NCBI GenBank assembly: GCA_034111325.1
Contig: JAWUXM010000032.1
Span: 1 to 43,509 of the forward strand
Source of the DNA: JAWUXM01 sp034111325
GTDB lineage: Bacteria; Pseudomonadota; Alphaproteobacteria; Rickettsiales; JABIRX01
Length of the DNA stretch: 43,509 nt
Direction of reading: 5' to 3'
Shown: piece by piece, positions 25,573-31,799 of the stretch
How positions within the stretch are numbered: position 1 is the stretch's first letter
How the letters are laid out: each line of letters opens with the position of its first letter
Program-made: the position numbers and the translations under genes
Notes under the pieces: generated by a model
The model's input: only the letters and a program-made list of their open reading frames with translations
Told to the model about the DNA's origin: nothing
Databases searched by the model: none

Positions 25573-26499
25573 TTAGTGTTGGTATAAAGCATAATCATAG
25601 CGATTAGGCTTAGCAACTGGTGTTGGTAAATTAAATATGTTTAATTTTGTTAATTGAATGTATGAACTTTTCTCAACTAGTTTCTCAACTATAATGTTTT
25701 TTAATTTACTTCCTAGAAATGCACTCTTTAATATTTTCTCCATAGTCTCATCACGCGCATTAGCATTGCTTTCACCAAGAATTACGGCCAGTAATTCAAC
25801 ACCATCTTTTTTAGCAGAAGTTATCATATTGTAACCAGAAGCGCGCGTATATCCTGTCTTAATACCGTTAACCATATCATATTTCAGCACCATGTTATTA
25901 TGTGTCGAATATAGCCGATCTTTGTAATAAAATTCCGTAACGGAGAAAAGCGGAAAATAATGAGGGAAATGATTTTTCAATGCTAACGCTAGCTTAGCCA
26001 TATCACGCGCTGTTGTATACTGCTCATCATCATGTAGGCCAGAGGCGTTGCGGAAAGAGCTTTTCTGCATGTTCAACTCACTTGCTTTAAGATTCATCTG
26101 CACAGCAAATGACTCCTCACTGCCGGCTAATGCCTCTGCTAATACCACTGCCGCATCATTAGCAGATTTAACTATGAGTGAAATAATTGCTTCTTTAACT
26201 TTAATTTTTTCTCCCTGACGCAAACCCAATTTACTACTTGGTTGTAAGGCCGCTCGTCGAGAAACCACTAAAGACTGATCAGCCGTAAAATAACCCTTCT
26301 CCAAGGCAGAAAAAGCAAGATATAAAGTCATTAATTTAGTTAGCGATGCTGGGTATCGCTGCTCTAGGGATTGCTCCTGATTTATTATTTCACCAGTGCT
26401 AGCATTGATTACTAATATTGTTGAATTTGAATTAGCGTTAGCAACGCTTATAAAGTTAAATAACAAAAAAAACGGCAATATAAACCGCAAATATAACAT
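25573..26499 (-). CDS. D-alanyl-D-alanine carboxypeptidase (peptidase S11), short form
   Basis: 308 residues with an N-terminal signal peptide (YLRFILPFFLLFNFISVANA). It trims the terminal D-Ala from peptidoglycan stem peptides in the periplasm. The penicillin-binding motifs are complete: SLTK (S52-K55), SAN (112-114) and KTG (214-216). After the catalytic domain only about 60 residues remain, without the usual beta-rich C-terminal domain and amphipathic anchor of PBP5/DacA, so it may be soluble. The ribosome site is strong (GGAAGGAGG). The gene is divergent from the small charged protein at 26631. It implies that the organism still makes and remodels peptidoglycan, consistent with uppP nearby. 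Confidence 0.93.
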   Translation of the reverse strand: MLYLRFILPFFLLFNFISVANANSNSTILVINASTGEIINQEQSLEQRYPASLTKLMTLYLAFSALEKGYFTADQSLVVSRRAALQPSSKLGLRQGEKIKVKEAIISLIVKSANDAAVVLAEALAGSEESFAVQMNLKASELNMQKSSFRNASGLHDDEQYTTARDMAKLALALKNHFPHYFPLFSVTEFYYKDRLYSTHNNMVLKYDMVNGIKTGYTRASGYNMITSAKKDGVELLAVILGESNANARDETMEKILKSAFLGSKLKNIIVEKLVEKSSYIQLTKLNIFNLPTPVAKPNRYDYALYQH

Positions 26500-26630
26500 A
26501 GAAACCTCCTTCCTTTTTTATGGCATGACCTTATAGAATATTAAAAATCTTTTCAACATATAAAAATCTTTATTGCCGTGTAGATTTATATCTACTATGG
26601 GTTTTATTTTTACTTTTTTTAAAGGAGCAC

Positions 26631-26966
26631 ATGAACAAAATTCATATATCATTAATTGCAAGCTTAGCATTTAGCTCACCTCTTATTGCCGCTGAAAGCA
26701 ATGGCAATATCCAACAATTAAAACAAGAACGTCGCCAAGAAATCCAAAACATTAATCAAGAATACAAAGAAAAAGCTAAAGATATACGCAAAGAAAAATT
26801 TGACGAAAACCAAGAAAAACGCGAAGATATAAAAGATAGTCGAACTGAACGTCGTGACGACAGGAAAGAGAAGCGCAGCAACGCACGGGAACGCAAGCAA
26901 GGCGACAGTACTTATAGCAGAAAAGCGAATCGCAGAGCAAATAAGGAAGGTAGAGGAAGGAGGTAA
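26631..26966 (+). CDS. Small secreted, highly charged Lys/Arg/Glu-rich protein
   Basis: 111 residues. The N-terminus is a signal peptide (HISLIASLAFSSPLIAAES). The remainder is almost entirely charged helix: LKQERRQEIQNINQEYKEK, then RKEKFDENQEKREDIKDS and RTERRDDRKEKR, ending in a basic tail (RKANRRANKEGRGRR). A strong ribosome site (AAAGGAG) lies 5 nt before the ATG, and TAGATTTATATCTA, a small palindrome, lies about 50 bp upstream. The repeated RxE/KxxR pattern predicts a single alpha helix or coiled coil in the periplasm or outside. No named family is recognised. It ends 5 bp before the 3' end of the tRNA-Cys gene on the other strand. Confidence 0.75.
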   Translation: MNKIHISLIASLAFSSPLIAAESNGNIQQLKQERRQEIQNINQEYKEKAKDIRKEKFDENQEKREDIKDSRTERRDDRKEKRSNARERKQGDSTYSRKANRRANKEGRGRR

Positions 26967-26970
26967 GGAT

Positions 26971-27044
26971 TGGAGGCCGAGGACAGAATCGAACTGACGA
27001 TGGAGGATTTGCAGTCCTCTGCATTACCACTTTGCTACTCGGCC
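26971..27044 (-). tRNA. tRNA-Cys (GCA)
   Basis: 74 nt with encoded CCA. The acceptor GGCCGAG pairs with CTCGGCC, followed by T73 and CCA. The anticodon stem is AGAGGA/TCCTC around CTGCAAA, giving anticodon GCA. The T-arm has one mismatch (GTCAG/CTGTC) with the usual TTCGATT loop. A 75-bp sequence just upstream of its 5' end is duplicated at 27216-27290. Confidence 0.95.
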
Positions 27045-27050
27045 TTAAAA

Positions 27051-27125
27051 AAATAGTCTTTTTACATGCTTTCTACTTTAACTAATTTTACAAATTAGCA
27101 AAGTAGCGGAGTTAGTTCGCATTAA
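27051..27125 (-). repeat. 75-bp direct repeat, copy A (tRNA-Cys leader)
   Basis: It matches 27216-27290 at 71 of 75 positions. It begins 7 bp from the 5' end of tRNA-Cys and therefore occupies the tRNA promoter region. Inside is a hairpin, ACTTT-CTAATTT against AAATTAG-AAAGT. Between the copies (27126-27180) is a further degenerate hairpin (AAATAATT...AATTATTT) whose centre resembles the 125-bp elements. Confidence 0.85.
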
Positions 27126-27215
27126 ATAATTCGTTCGACTCATGTATAAGAATACACCTCGCTCCAAATTATTTCAAGCTCTCTAAAAATCAAAGCAAAA
27201 ATTTCTATTTTTTAA

Positions 27216-27290
27216 AAATAGTCTTTTTGTATGCTTTCTACTTTAATTAATTTTACAAATTAGCAAAGTAGCGGAGTTAGCTCGCATTAA
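27216..27290 (-). repeat. 75-bp direct repeat, copy B
   Basis: Second copy of the tRNA-Cys leader sequence, 165 bp away in the same orientation, with four substitutions. No tRNA follows it: next to its corresponding end is only T/A-rich sequence. It may be a duplicated leader whose tRNA was lost, or a separate small repeat family. Confidence 0.85.
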
Positions 27291-27358
27291 GTCTGTATAA
27301 TCTAGCATTTCCTCCTATTACAAGTCAAGAACTATGCATCTAGAGAGTTAGATTGGAG

Positions 27359-27433
27359 AAATCTGGTTCTTTTGAGATGATTTTTGATACATGTCCTGAG
27401 CGAATAAGCGACGTGTATTTTGGAAGAGGTTTG
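27359..27433 (+). repeat. Hybrid fragment of the palindromic element
   Basis: It begins AAATCTGGTTCTTTTG, the reverse complement of the element's right end, but continues with left-half sequence (TGATTTTTGATACATGTCC, GCGACGTGTATTTTGG). The terminal sequences have thus been exchanged, consistent with inversion or recombination between the two inverted ends. The block from GAGATGATTTTTG on is nearly identical to 24541-24612. Confidence 0.7.
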
Positions 27434-27452
27434 TAAACATACTATGCTCCCT

Positions 27453-27480
27453 CGTCATCCCCGCGCAGGCTGGGATGACG
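27453..27480. repeat. REP-like hairpin CGTCATCCC...GGGATGACG
   Basis: A 28-bp palindrome (CGTCATCCC, CGCGCAGGCT, GGGATGACG). It sits between the hybrid fragment and copy 4 of the palindromic element, in the same arrangement as the hairpin at 24476-24499. Confidence 0.75.
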
Positions 27481-27508
27481 TATGTAGAGGGTAAAAGACC
27501 CGTTAGTC

Positions 27509-27633
27509 AAATCTGAGGAGTTTTGAGATGATTTTTGTCAAACCATGAGTTTTTTTGAGGGAGCGTATACTACATACGTGACCAATAAAAAACGAAACAG
27601 TTTGGCAAAAAGCGCTCAAAAGAACCAGATTTT
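27509..27633 (+). repeat. Palindromic element copy 4 (125 bp, subtype B), 3' of argJ
   Basis: The left end is AAATCTGAGGAGTTTTGAG and the right end is GCTCAAAAGAACCAGATTT. The arms TTTTTGTCAAAC (27532-27543) and GTTTGGCAAAAA (27600-27611) pair with one T-G. The centre (GAGGGAGCGTATAC, CATACGTGACC) is shared with copy 5a at 29057-29186 but not with copies 1, 6 and 7, defining a second subtype. Its right end merges with the argJ stop codon. Confidence 0.85.
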
Positions 27634-28906
27634 ATGAGCGGTAGTCGGCATTGATTCGTATATACTCTTTAGTCAAGTCACATGTCCAAACCGTAGCTTC
27701 TGCAAGCTTCTTTGTCTTAAAACCAACATCTATTTCAATATCTATTTCTTTTCTTTGCATATAAGGTTTTGTGGTGATCAACTCATCATATTCTGGGTTC
27801 AATCCACCATCTTTTACAACCAACGTGTCGCCAATTTTTAGTGACATCCTTTCTTTTTTAACTGGCTCACCAGATTTACCAACAGCCATCATTATTCTTC
27901 CCCAATTAGGGTCACTACCGGCAATTGCTGTTTTAACTAATGGTGAATTTGCAACTGACAAAGCTATCTTTTTAGCAGATTTTTCACCTGATGCACCCTT
28001 GACTTTGATCGTTATAAATTTCGTAGCGCCTTCGCCATCCCTTACCACTAGCTGCGCAAGCTCTATTAATAACTGTTCTAGTGCTGTGGCAAAATCATTA
28101 AGATGAGCATCTTTTTCAGATTTAACTGACTTATGTTCTGCGCTCTTCCCTGTTGCAAAAATCAAAGCTGTGTCATTAGTTGAAGTATCGCTATCTACGG
28201 TAATAGAATTAAAGGATTTATTAATCGCCTTTCTAAAAACGACATCTAATATTACAGCATCAATTTTGGCATCAGTAAAAACATAACTCAGCACCGTTGC
28301 CATGTTTGGTGCGGCCATGCCAGAACCTTTTGCTATCCCATTAATAGTTACTGGAACGCCAGCTATATGGGTTAATTTACTACTGACCTTATAGAAAGTA
28401 TCAGTTGTCATAATCGCTTTTGCTGCTTCTTCCCAATTATTCTCCTGCAAATTATTATAAGCAGCTGGTAGCATTTCAGTAATTAATTCATCAGGCAAAT
28501 ATTCACCAATTACCCCTGTAGAAGATGTATATACTTCTTGTTTTTTGCAGCCAGCTACTTCACTTGTCTTTGTTACAATATTATCCAAAGATTTCTGCCC
28601 CCTCCTACCAGTAAAGCAATTTGCGTTACCAGAATTCACAACTAAAGCTCTCGCATTATTTGAAGGTGTATTTTCCTTACATAGGTCAACCGAAGGCGCC
28701 GTGATGCTTGAAGTAGTGAAGCAACCAGCAACTGAAGTCCCTTCATCGAAACTCATACATAATAAATCAGCTCTGTTTTTATATTTTATACCTGTTGCGG
28801 CCACAGCAAACCTAACACCTTTAATCGGCGGAATATTCGCAAATAAACTAACAGATGGTGTAAGCGCAACCATGGTTATCTTTTTTTTAATTACTGGGAA
28901 ACGCAT
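27632..28906 (-). CDS. argJ: Bifunctional glutamate N-acetyltransferase / amino-acid acetyltransferase
   Basis: 424 residues from the first ATG; an alternative ATG at residue 12 is possible. It transfers the acetyl group from N-acetylornithine to glutamate, and in bifunctional forms also uses acetyl-CoA, in arginine biosynthesis. The precursor self-cleaves between Ala203 and the nucleophile Thr204 in KGSGMAAPNMATVLSYVF. The oxyanion-hole region SSTGVIG (around 128-134) and NSGNANCFTG are present, and the C-terminal IAGSDPNWGRIMMAVGKSG is typical. It stands alone between palindromic elements. Its TAA stop lies on the boundary of copy 4. The enzyme implies arginine synthesis, unusual for strictly intracellular Rickettsiales. 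Confidence 0.95.
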   Translation of the reverse strand: MRFPVIKKKITMVALTPSVSLFANIPPIKGVRFAVAATGIKYKNRADLLCMSFDEGTSVAGCFTTSSITAPSVDLCKENTPSNNARALVVNSGNANCFTGRRGQKSLDNIVTKTSEVAGCKKQEVYTSSTGVIGEYLPDELITEMLPAAYNNLQENNWEEAAKAIMTTDTFYKVSSKLTHIAGVPVTINGIAKGSGMAAPNMATVLSYVFTDAKIDAVILDVVFRKAINKSFNSITVDSDTSTNDTALIFATGKSAEHKSVKSEKDAHLNDFATALEQLLIELAQLVVRDGEGATKFITIKVKGASGEKSAKKIALSVANSPLVKTAIAGSDPNWGRIMMAVGKSGEPVKKERMSLKIGDTLVVKDGGLNPEYDELITTKPYMQRKEIDIEIDVGFKTKKLAEATVWTCDLTKEYIRINADYRS

Positions 28907-29008
28907 TATAGGGCTATGTACCTATTTGCAATAAAACATTTCATAGCGTTTAATCTAATCTTGACTTAAATACAGATAAGACTTAGTTTCCCGAGACCAT
29001 ATTTAACC

Positions 29009-29043
29009 CTCACCCTTAAAAAGGAGATGGTTATAAGGTTGAG
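29009..29043. other. Imperfect stem-loop upstream of argJ / tRNA-His
   Basis: CTCACCCTTA (29009-29018) and TAAGGTTGAG (29034-29043) pair with one mismatch. Directly after it is a separate perfect palindrome, TTAGATTT-TT-AAATCTAA (29047-29064). Both are in the gene-free 412-bp stretch between the divergent argJ and tRNA-His, which otherwise consists of two palindromic elements. Confidence 0.5.
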
Positions 29044-29056
29044 AATTTAGATTTTT

Positions 29057-29186
29057 AAATCTAAGAGCTTTTTTGAATTTGAGGATTTTTGTTAAACCAT
29101 GAAGTTTTTGAGGGAGCGTATACTTCATACGTAACCGATAAAAAACGAAGCAGTTTGGCAAAAAGCGCTCAAAAGAGCTAAGATTT
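29057..29186 (+). repeat. Palindromic element copy 5a (subtype B)
   Basis: The arms TTTTTGTTAAAC (29086-29097) and GTTTGGCAAAAA (29153-29164) pair with two T-G pairs. The centre GAGGGAGCGTATAC...CATACG matches copy 4. The outer ends have diverged: the left is preceded by AAATCTAAGAGC and the right reads GAGCTAAGATTT, yet these still partly pair with each other. It is in tandem with the next copy, separated by 4 bp. Confidence 0.8.
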
Positions 29187-29190
29187 TTTG

Positions 29191-29316
29191 AATTTGAGGA
29201 TTTTTGTGATAATTTTTAGTACATGTCTTTTGTGAGTGAGTGAACGTGTACATCTTCGTACACGAGCGAAATGAACAAAAGTTATGTACTAAAAAGGGCG
29301 CAAAAAAACCAAATTT
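29191..29316 (+). repeat. Palindromic element copy 6 (126 bp), abutting tRNA-His
   Basis: Left end AATTTGAGGATTTTTGTG, right end GCGCAAAAAAACCAAATTT. Arms: TTTTTAGTACAT (29213-29224) pairs perfectly with ATGTACTAAAAA (29284-29295); CTTTTGT (29227-29233) with ACAAAAG (29275-29281); apical CGTGTAC/GTACACG (29245-29251, 29258-29264). The element ends 2 nt before the first base of tRNA-His, so the 5' leader of that tRNA precursor must be this hairpin or its 3' arm. Confidence 0.88.
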
Positions 29317-29318
29317 GT

Positions 29319-29395
29319 GGCGGGCGTAGCTCAGTTGGTAGAGCATCAGGTTGTGGTCTTGAGGGTCGCCGGTTCAAGCCCGGTCGCTCGCCCCA
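29319..29395 (+). tRNA. tRNA-His (GTG), with encoded G-1 and CCA
   Basis: The anticodon loop is TTGTGGT, giving anticodon GTG. The acceptor GCGGGCG (29320-29326) pairs with CGCTCGC (29385-29391, one G-U). The genome encodes an extra G at -1 (29319) opposite C73 (29392), followed by CCA. This is the canonical HisRS identity pair that several alphaproteobacterial orders have lost. A T7 tract and a small hairpin (GGTTGT/ACAACC, 29407-29434) follow the gene. Confidence 0.95.
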
Positions 29396-29443
29396 GTTTT
29401 TTTAAAGGTTGTTTACTCAAAATACACAACAACCATATTTGTA

Positions 29444-29570
29444 AAATTTGAGGATTTTTGTTATTATTGTTAGCAAATGTCCTTTATGAGTGAGCGAACA
29501 TGTACATCTTCGTACATGAATAAAGCGAGTAAAGGTTATTTGCTAACAAGGGTGCAAAAGAACCAGATTT
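29444..29570 (+). repeat. Palindromic element copy 7 (127 bp), between tRNA-His and tRNA-Leu
   Basis: Left end AAATTTGAGGATTTTTG, right end GCAAAAGAACCAGATTT. TTGTTAGCAAAT (29467-29478) pairs perfectly with ATTTGCTAACAA (29538-29549); the apical arms are CATGTAC/GTACATG. It shares the centre of copy 6, but the lower and apical arms differ by compensating pairs. It ends 5 nt before tRNA-Leu. The flank TATTTGTA before the left end is shared with copy 1. Confidence 0.88.
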
Positions 29571-29575
29571 TAAGA

Positions 29576-29662
29576 GCCTCCGTGGTGGAATTGGTAGACG
29601 CGACAGACTCAAAATCTGTTGTCCTTAGGGACGTGCCCGTTCAAGTCGGGCCGGAGGCACCA
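29576..29662 (+). tRNA. tRNA-Leu (CAA)
   Basis: 87 nt with a long variable arm (TTGTCCTTAGGGACGT region). The acceptor GCCTCCG pairs with CGGAGGC, the discriminator is A, and CCA is encoded. The anticodon stem-loop ACAGA-CTCAAAA-TCTGT gives anticodon CAA. It lies 15 bp upstream of uppP and just after an element copy. Confidence 0.95.
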
Positions 29663-29677
29663 TAATAAAAAAAGGGT

Positions 29678-30469
29678 ATGGAACAGATTATATATCTCAA
29701 AGCAATATTGCTCGGCATCCTTGAAGGCCTTACTGAATTCCTCCCTGTATCCTCAACTGGTCACTTAATTGTAGCATCTAACCTGCTGAATTTTAACGAA
29801 ATTCCAGGAAAGACTTTTGAGATTATAATTCAATTAGGCGCGATTCTTGCAGTATGCTTTCTTTATCGAAAAAAATTATTCCATACGGTTTTACATCTTA
29901 AGGAAAAGAAGTCACAAAACTTTACAATCAATATTTTGGCAGCTTTTCTCCCTGCCGCAATTCTCGGAGCTCTTTTACATGACTTTATAAAATCCGCCCT
30001 ATTCTCCCCTCTAATTGTAGCAATTAGCCTTATTATCGGTGGAATTATCATGATTATTGTTGAGCGCCTAAATATCAAAGAAGAGACACAAGAAATAGAG
30101 GATATATCAGCCATCACCGCCGTTAAAATAGGCCTGTTTCAAGCCATTGCTATGATCCCCGGTGTATCACGCTCTGGCAGCACGATTATCGGCGGAATGA
30201 TACTTAAATTACCCCGCAAAGTTGCTACAGAATTTTCTTTCTTCTTAGCAATCCCTACTATGCTTGGTGCAACAGTTTTTGATATTTATAAAAACCACGA
30301 AGCTTTGAGTTTTGATCATGGCTTAGTAATCATGACGGGGTTTATTGCTGCTTTTCTTTCTGCATTACTGATTATCAAACCATTCGTGCTATTTATTAGT
30401 AAAAATGGTTTTACAGTTTTTGGCTATTATCGTATAATTGTTGGCGCGCTAATTCTTTTGATTATGTAG
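29678..30469 (+). CDS. uppP: Undecaprenyl-diphosphatase (BacA/UppP)
   Basis: 263 residues. It is an integral membrane phosphatase that recycles undecaprenyl diphosphate to the lipid carrier used for peptidoglycan and polysaccharide export. The two signature regions are EGLTEFLPVSSTGHL (residues 16-30) and PGVSRSGSTIIGGM in the second half, both with the expected Glu, Ser and Arg. There are about eight membrane segments. Together with the D-Ala-D-Ala carboxypeptidase it supports an intact cell wall. It starts 15 bp after tRNA-Leu, possibly on the same transcript, and converges on purD. Confidence 0.96.
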   Translation: MEQIIYLKAILLGILEGLTEFLPVSSTGHLIVASNLLNFNEIPGKTFEIIIQLGAILAVCFLYRKKLFHTVLHLKEKKSQNFTINILAAFLPAAILGALLHDFIKSALFSPLIVAISLIIGGIIMIIVERLNIKEETQEIEDISAITAVKIGLFQAIAMIPGVSRSGSTIIGGMILKLPRKVATEFSFFLAIPTMLGATVFDIYKNHEALSFDHGLVIMTGFIAAFLSALLIIKPFVLFISKNGFTVFGYYRIIVGALILLIM

Positions 30470-30475
30470 GAAATA

Positions 30476-30509
30476 AGTTATTTAGCAAAAAGGACGCAAA
30501 AATATCCGC
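30476..30509 (+). repeat. Remnant of the palindromic element (right end only)
   Basis: AAGTTATTTAGCAAAAAGG and then ACGCAAAAATATCC resemble the right arm and right end of the element (AGGTTATTTGCTAACAAGG, GCAAAAGAACC). No left half is present. It fills the 40-bp gap between the convergent uppP and purD, touching the purD stop. Confidence 0.5.
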
Positions 30510-31775
30510 CTAAACAATGTAAGAAAGTATTTGCTTAGCTATATCACGACGATAGTATCCATCAGGCCAATTGATCTTTGCTGTTGCTTTATAAGCTCTG
30601 TCTCTTGCTTCAATTAAATCCTTCCCAACTCCTGTAATATTCAATACACGTCCGCCATTAGCAAGTAATTTACCATCCTTGCGAACTGTTCCAGCATGAA
30701 AAACCAAAGCATTTTGCTCAGCCTCCTCAATGTTGTGAATCTCTGTATTTTTCTTATATGATTGTGGGTATCCCTGAGCAGACATAACTACAGTCACCGC
30801 ATGTTCTGGCTTATATTTTAACTGATATTGCTCTAACTTTTCATCCACCGCATCTTTAACCAACTCTAGAAAGTCACTATCCAACAATGCAATGATGCTT
30901 TGCGCCTCAGGGTCACCCAAACGTACATTATATTCTATTAACTTCACTCCATCCTGAGTTAATATCAACCCTGCAAACAACACACCCTTAAAAGGCATAT
31001 TATTTTCCTGCATGTATTTAAGCGTTGGGTTAATCATTTTCTCCATCACTTCATCTTCTACTGCAGGGGTAACTAAGGGATGTGGCGCATATGTACCCAT
31101 TCCTCCCGTATTTAAACCTGTATCACCCTCACCTATGCGTTTGTGATCACCAGCTGTACCAAGCAATATTGCCTTTTTTCCATCACAAATAGCAAATAAA
31201 CTCGCTTCTATTCCTTCCAGAAATTCTTCTATGACTAATTTATCATTATGGCCAAACTCACCGCTGAATATATCCTGTATCGCCTGCTCTGCTACATCAA
31301 CAGACTCCGCAATAATAACGCCCTTTCCCGCTGCTAAACCATCAGCTTTAACCACAATTGGAAAACTCTGCTCACGCACATAAGAGATTGCCTCCTCTAT
31401 ATTATAAAATACTTTATAGCTAGCTGTTGGGATATTTTCTGCATCGCAGACTTGTTTGGTAAATGCTTTTGATGATTCTAATTGCGAGGCTAATTTACTA
31501 CAGCCAAAAACCTTGATATTTTTCTCTTCCAGATAATCACTAATACCAGCAGCAAGTGGTGCTTCTGGACCCACGATGACAATATCAATTTTTTTACTAA
31601 GGCAGAATTCAGCTATTTTTTCAAGATCCAATATTGAGAGATCAACGCATTTTGCTACTGACTCTATACCAGCATTTCCAGGAATAGCGTATAGTTTACT
31701 AAGCATTGGGGATTGGCTAATAGACCAACATATAGCGTGTTCTCTACCGCCACTTCCCAATACTAGTATATTCAT
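30510..31775 (-). CDS. purD: Phosphoribosylamine-glycine ligase (GAR synthetase)
   Basis: 421 residues. It performs the second step of de novo purine synthesis: phosphoribosylamine + glycine + ATP to GAR. The N-terminal motif is VLGSGGREHAICW. The ATP-grasp part has VVKADGLAAGKGVIIAES, DHKRIGEGDTGLNTGGMG and FNVRLGDPEAQ-like sequence (here YNVRLGDPEAQ). It starts only 24 bp after rpoC, with no visible terminator between, so it may be the last gene of the rpoBC transcript. Normally the rpsL/rpsG genes follow rpoC in many proteobacteria. Confidence 0.96.
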   Translation of the reverse strand: MNILVLGSGGREHAICWSISQSPMLSKLYAIPGNAGIESVAKCVDLSILDLEKIAEFCLSKKIDIVIVGPEAPLAAGISDYLEEKNIKVFGCSKLASQLESSKAFTKQVCDAENIPTASYKVFYNIEEAISYVREQSFPIVVKADGLAAGKGVIIAESVDVAEQAIQDIFSGEFGHNDKLVIEEFLEGIEASLFAICDGKKAILLGTAGDHKRIGEGDTGLNTGGMGTYAPHPLVTPAVEDEVMEKMINPTLKYMQENNMPFKGVLFAGLILTQDGVKLIEYNVRLGDPEAQSIIALLDSDFLELVKDAVDEKLEQYQLKYKPEHAVTVVMSAQGYPQSYKKNTEIHNIEEAEQNALVFHAGTVRKDGKLLANGGRVLNITGVGKDLIEARDRAYKATAKINWPDGYYRRDIAKQILSYIV

Positions 31776-31799
31776 TGCACTTTTTGATTTTGGTAAAAA

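Noticed and set aside
26718..27030. Minus-strand frames opposite the charged protein and through tRNA-Cys
   Set aside because: They are the antisense of a Lys/Glu-rich gene (giving Phe/Leu-rich shadows) and one overlaps the tRNA.
29125..29346. Minus-strand open frame of 73 codons
   Set aside because: Formed by two tandem palindromic elements and the start of tRNA-His.
29477..29665. Plus-strand open frame of 62 codons
   Set aside because: It covers element copy 7 and the whole tRNA-Leu gene, so it cannot be a protein gene.
22646..30509. Palindromic elements as insertion sequences or integrons
   Set aside because: No transposase or integrase is encoded and copies are only about 125 bp; at most they are non-autonomous elements. 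No consistent target-site duplication was seen.
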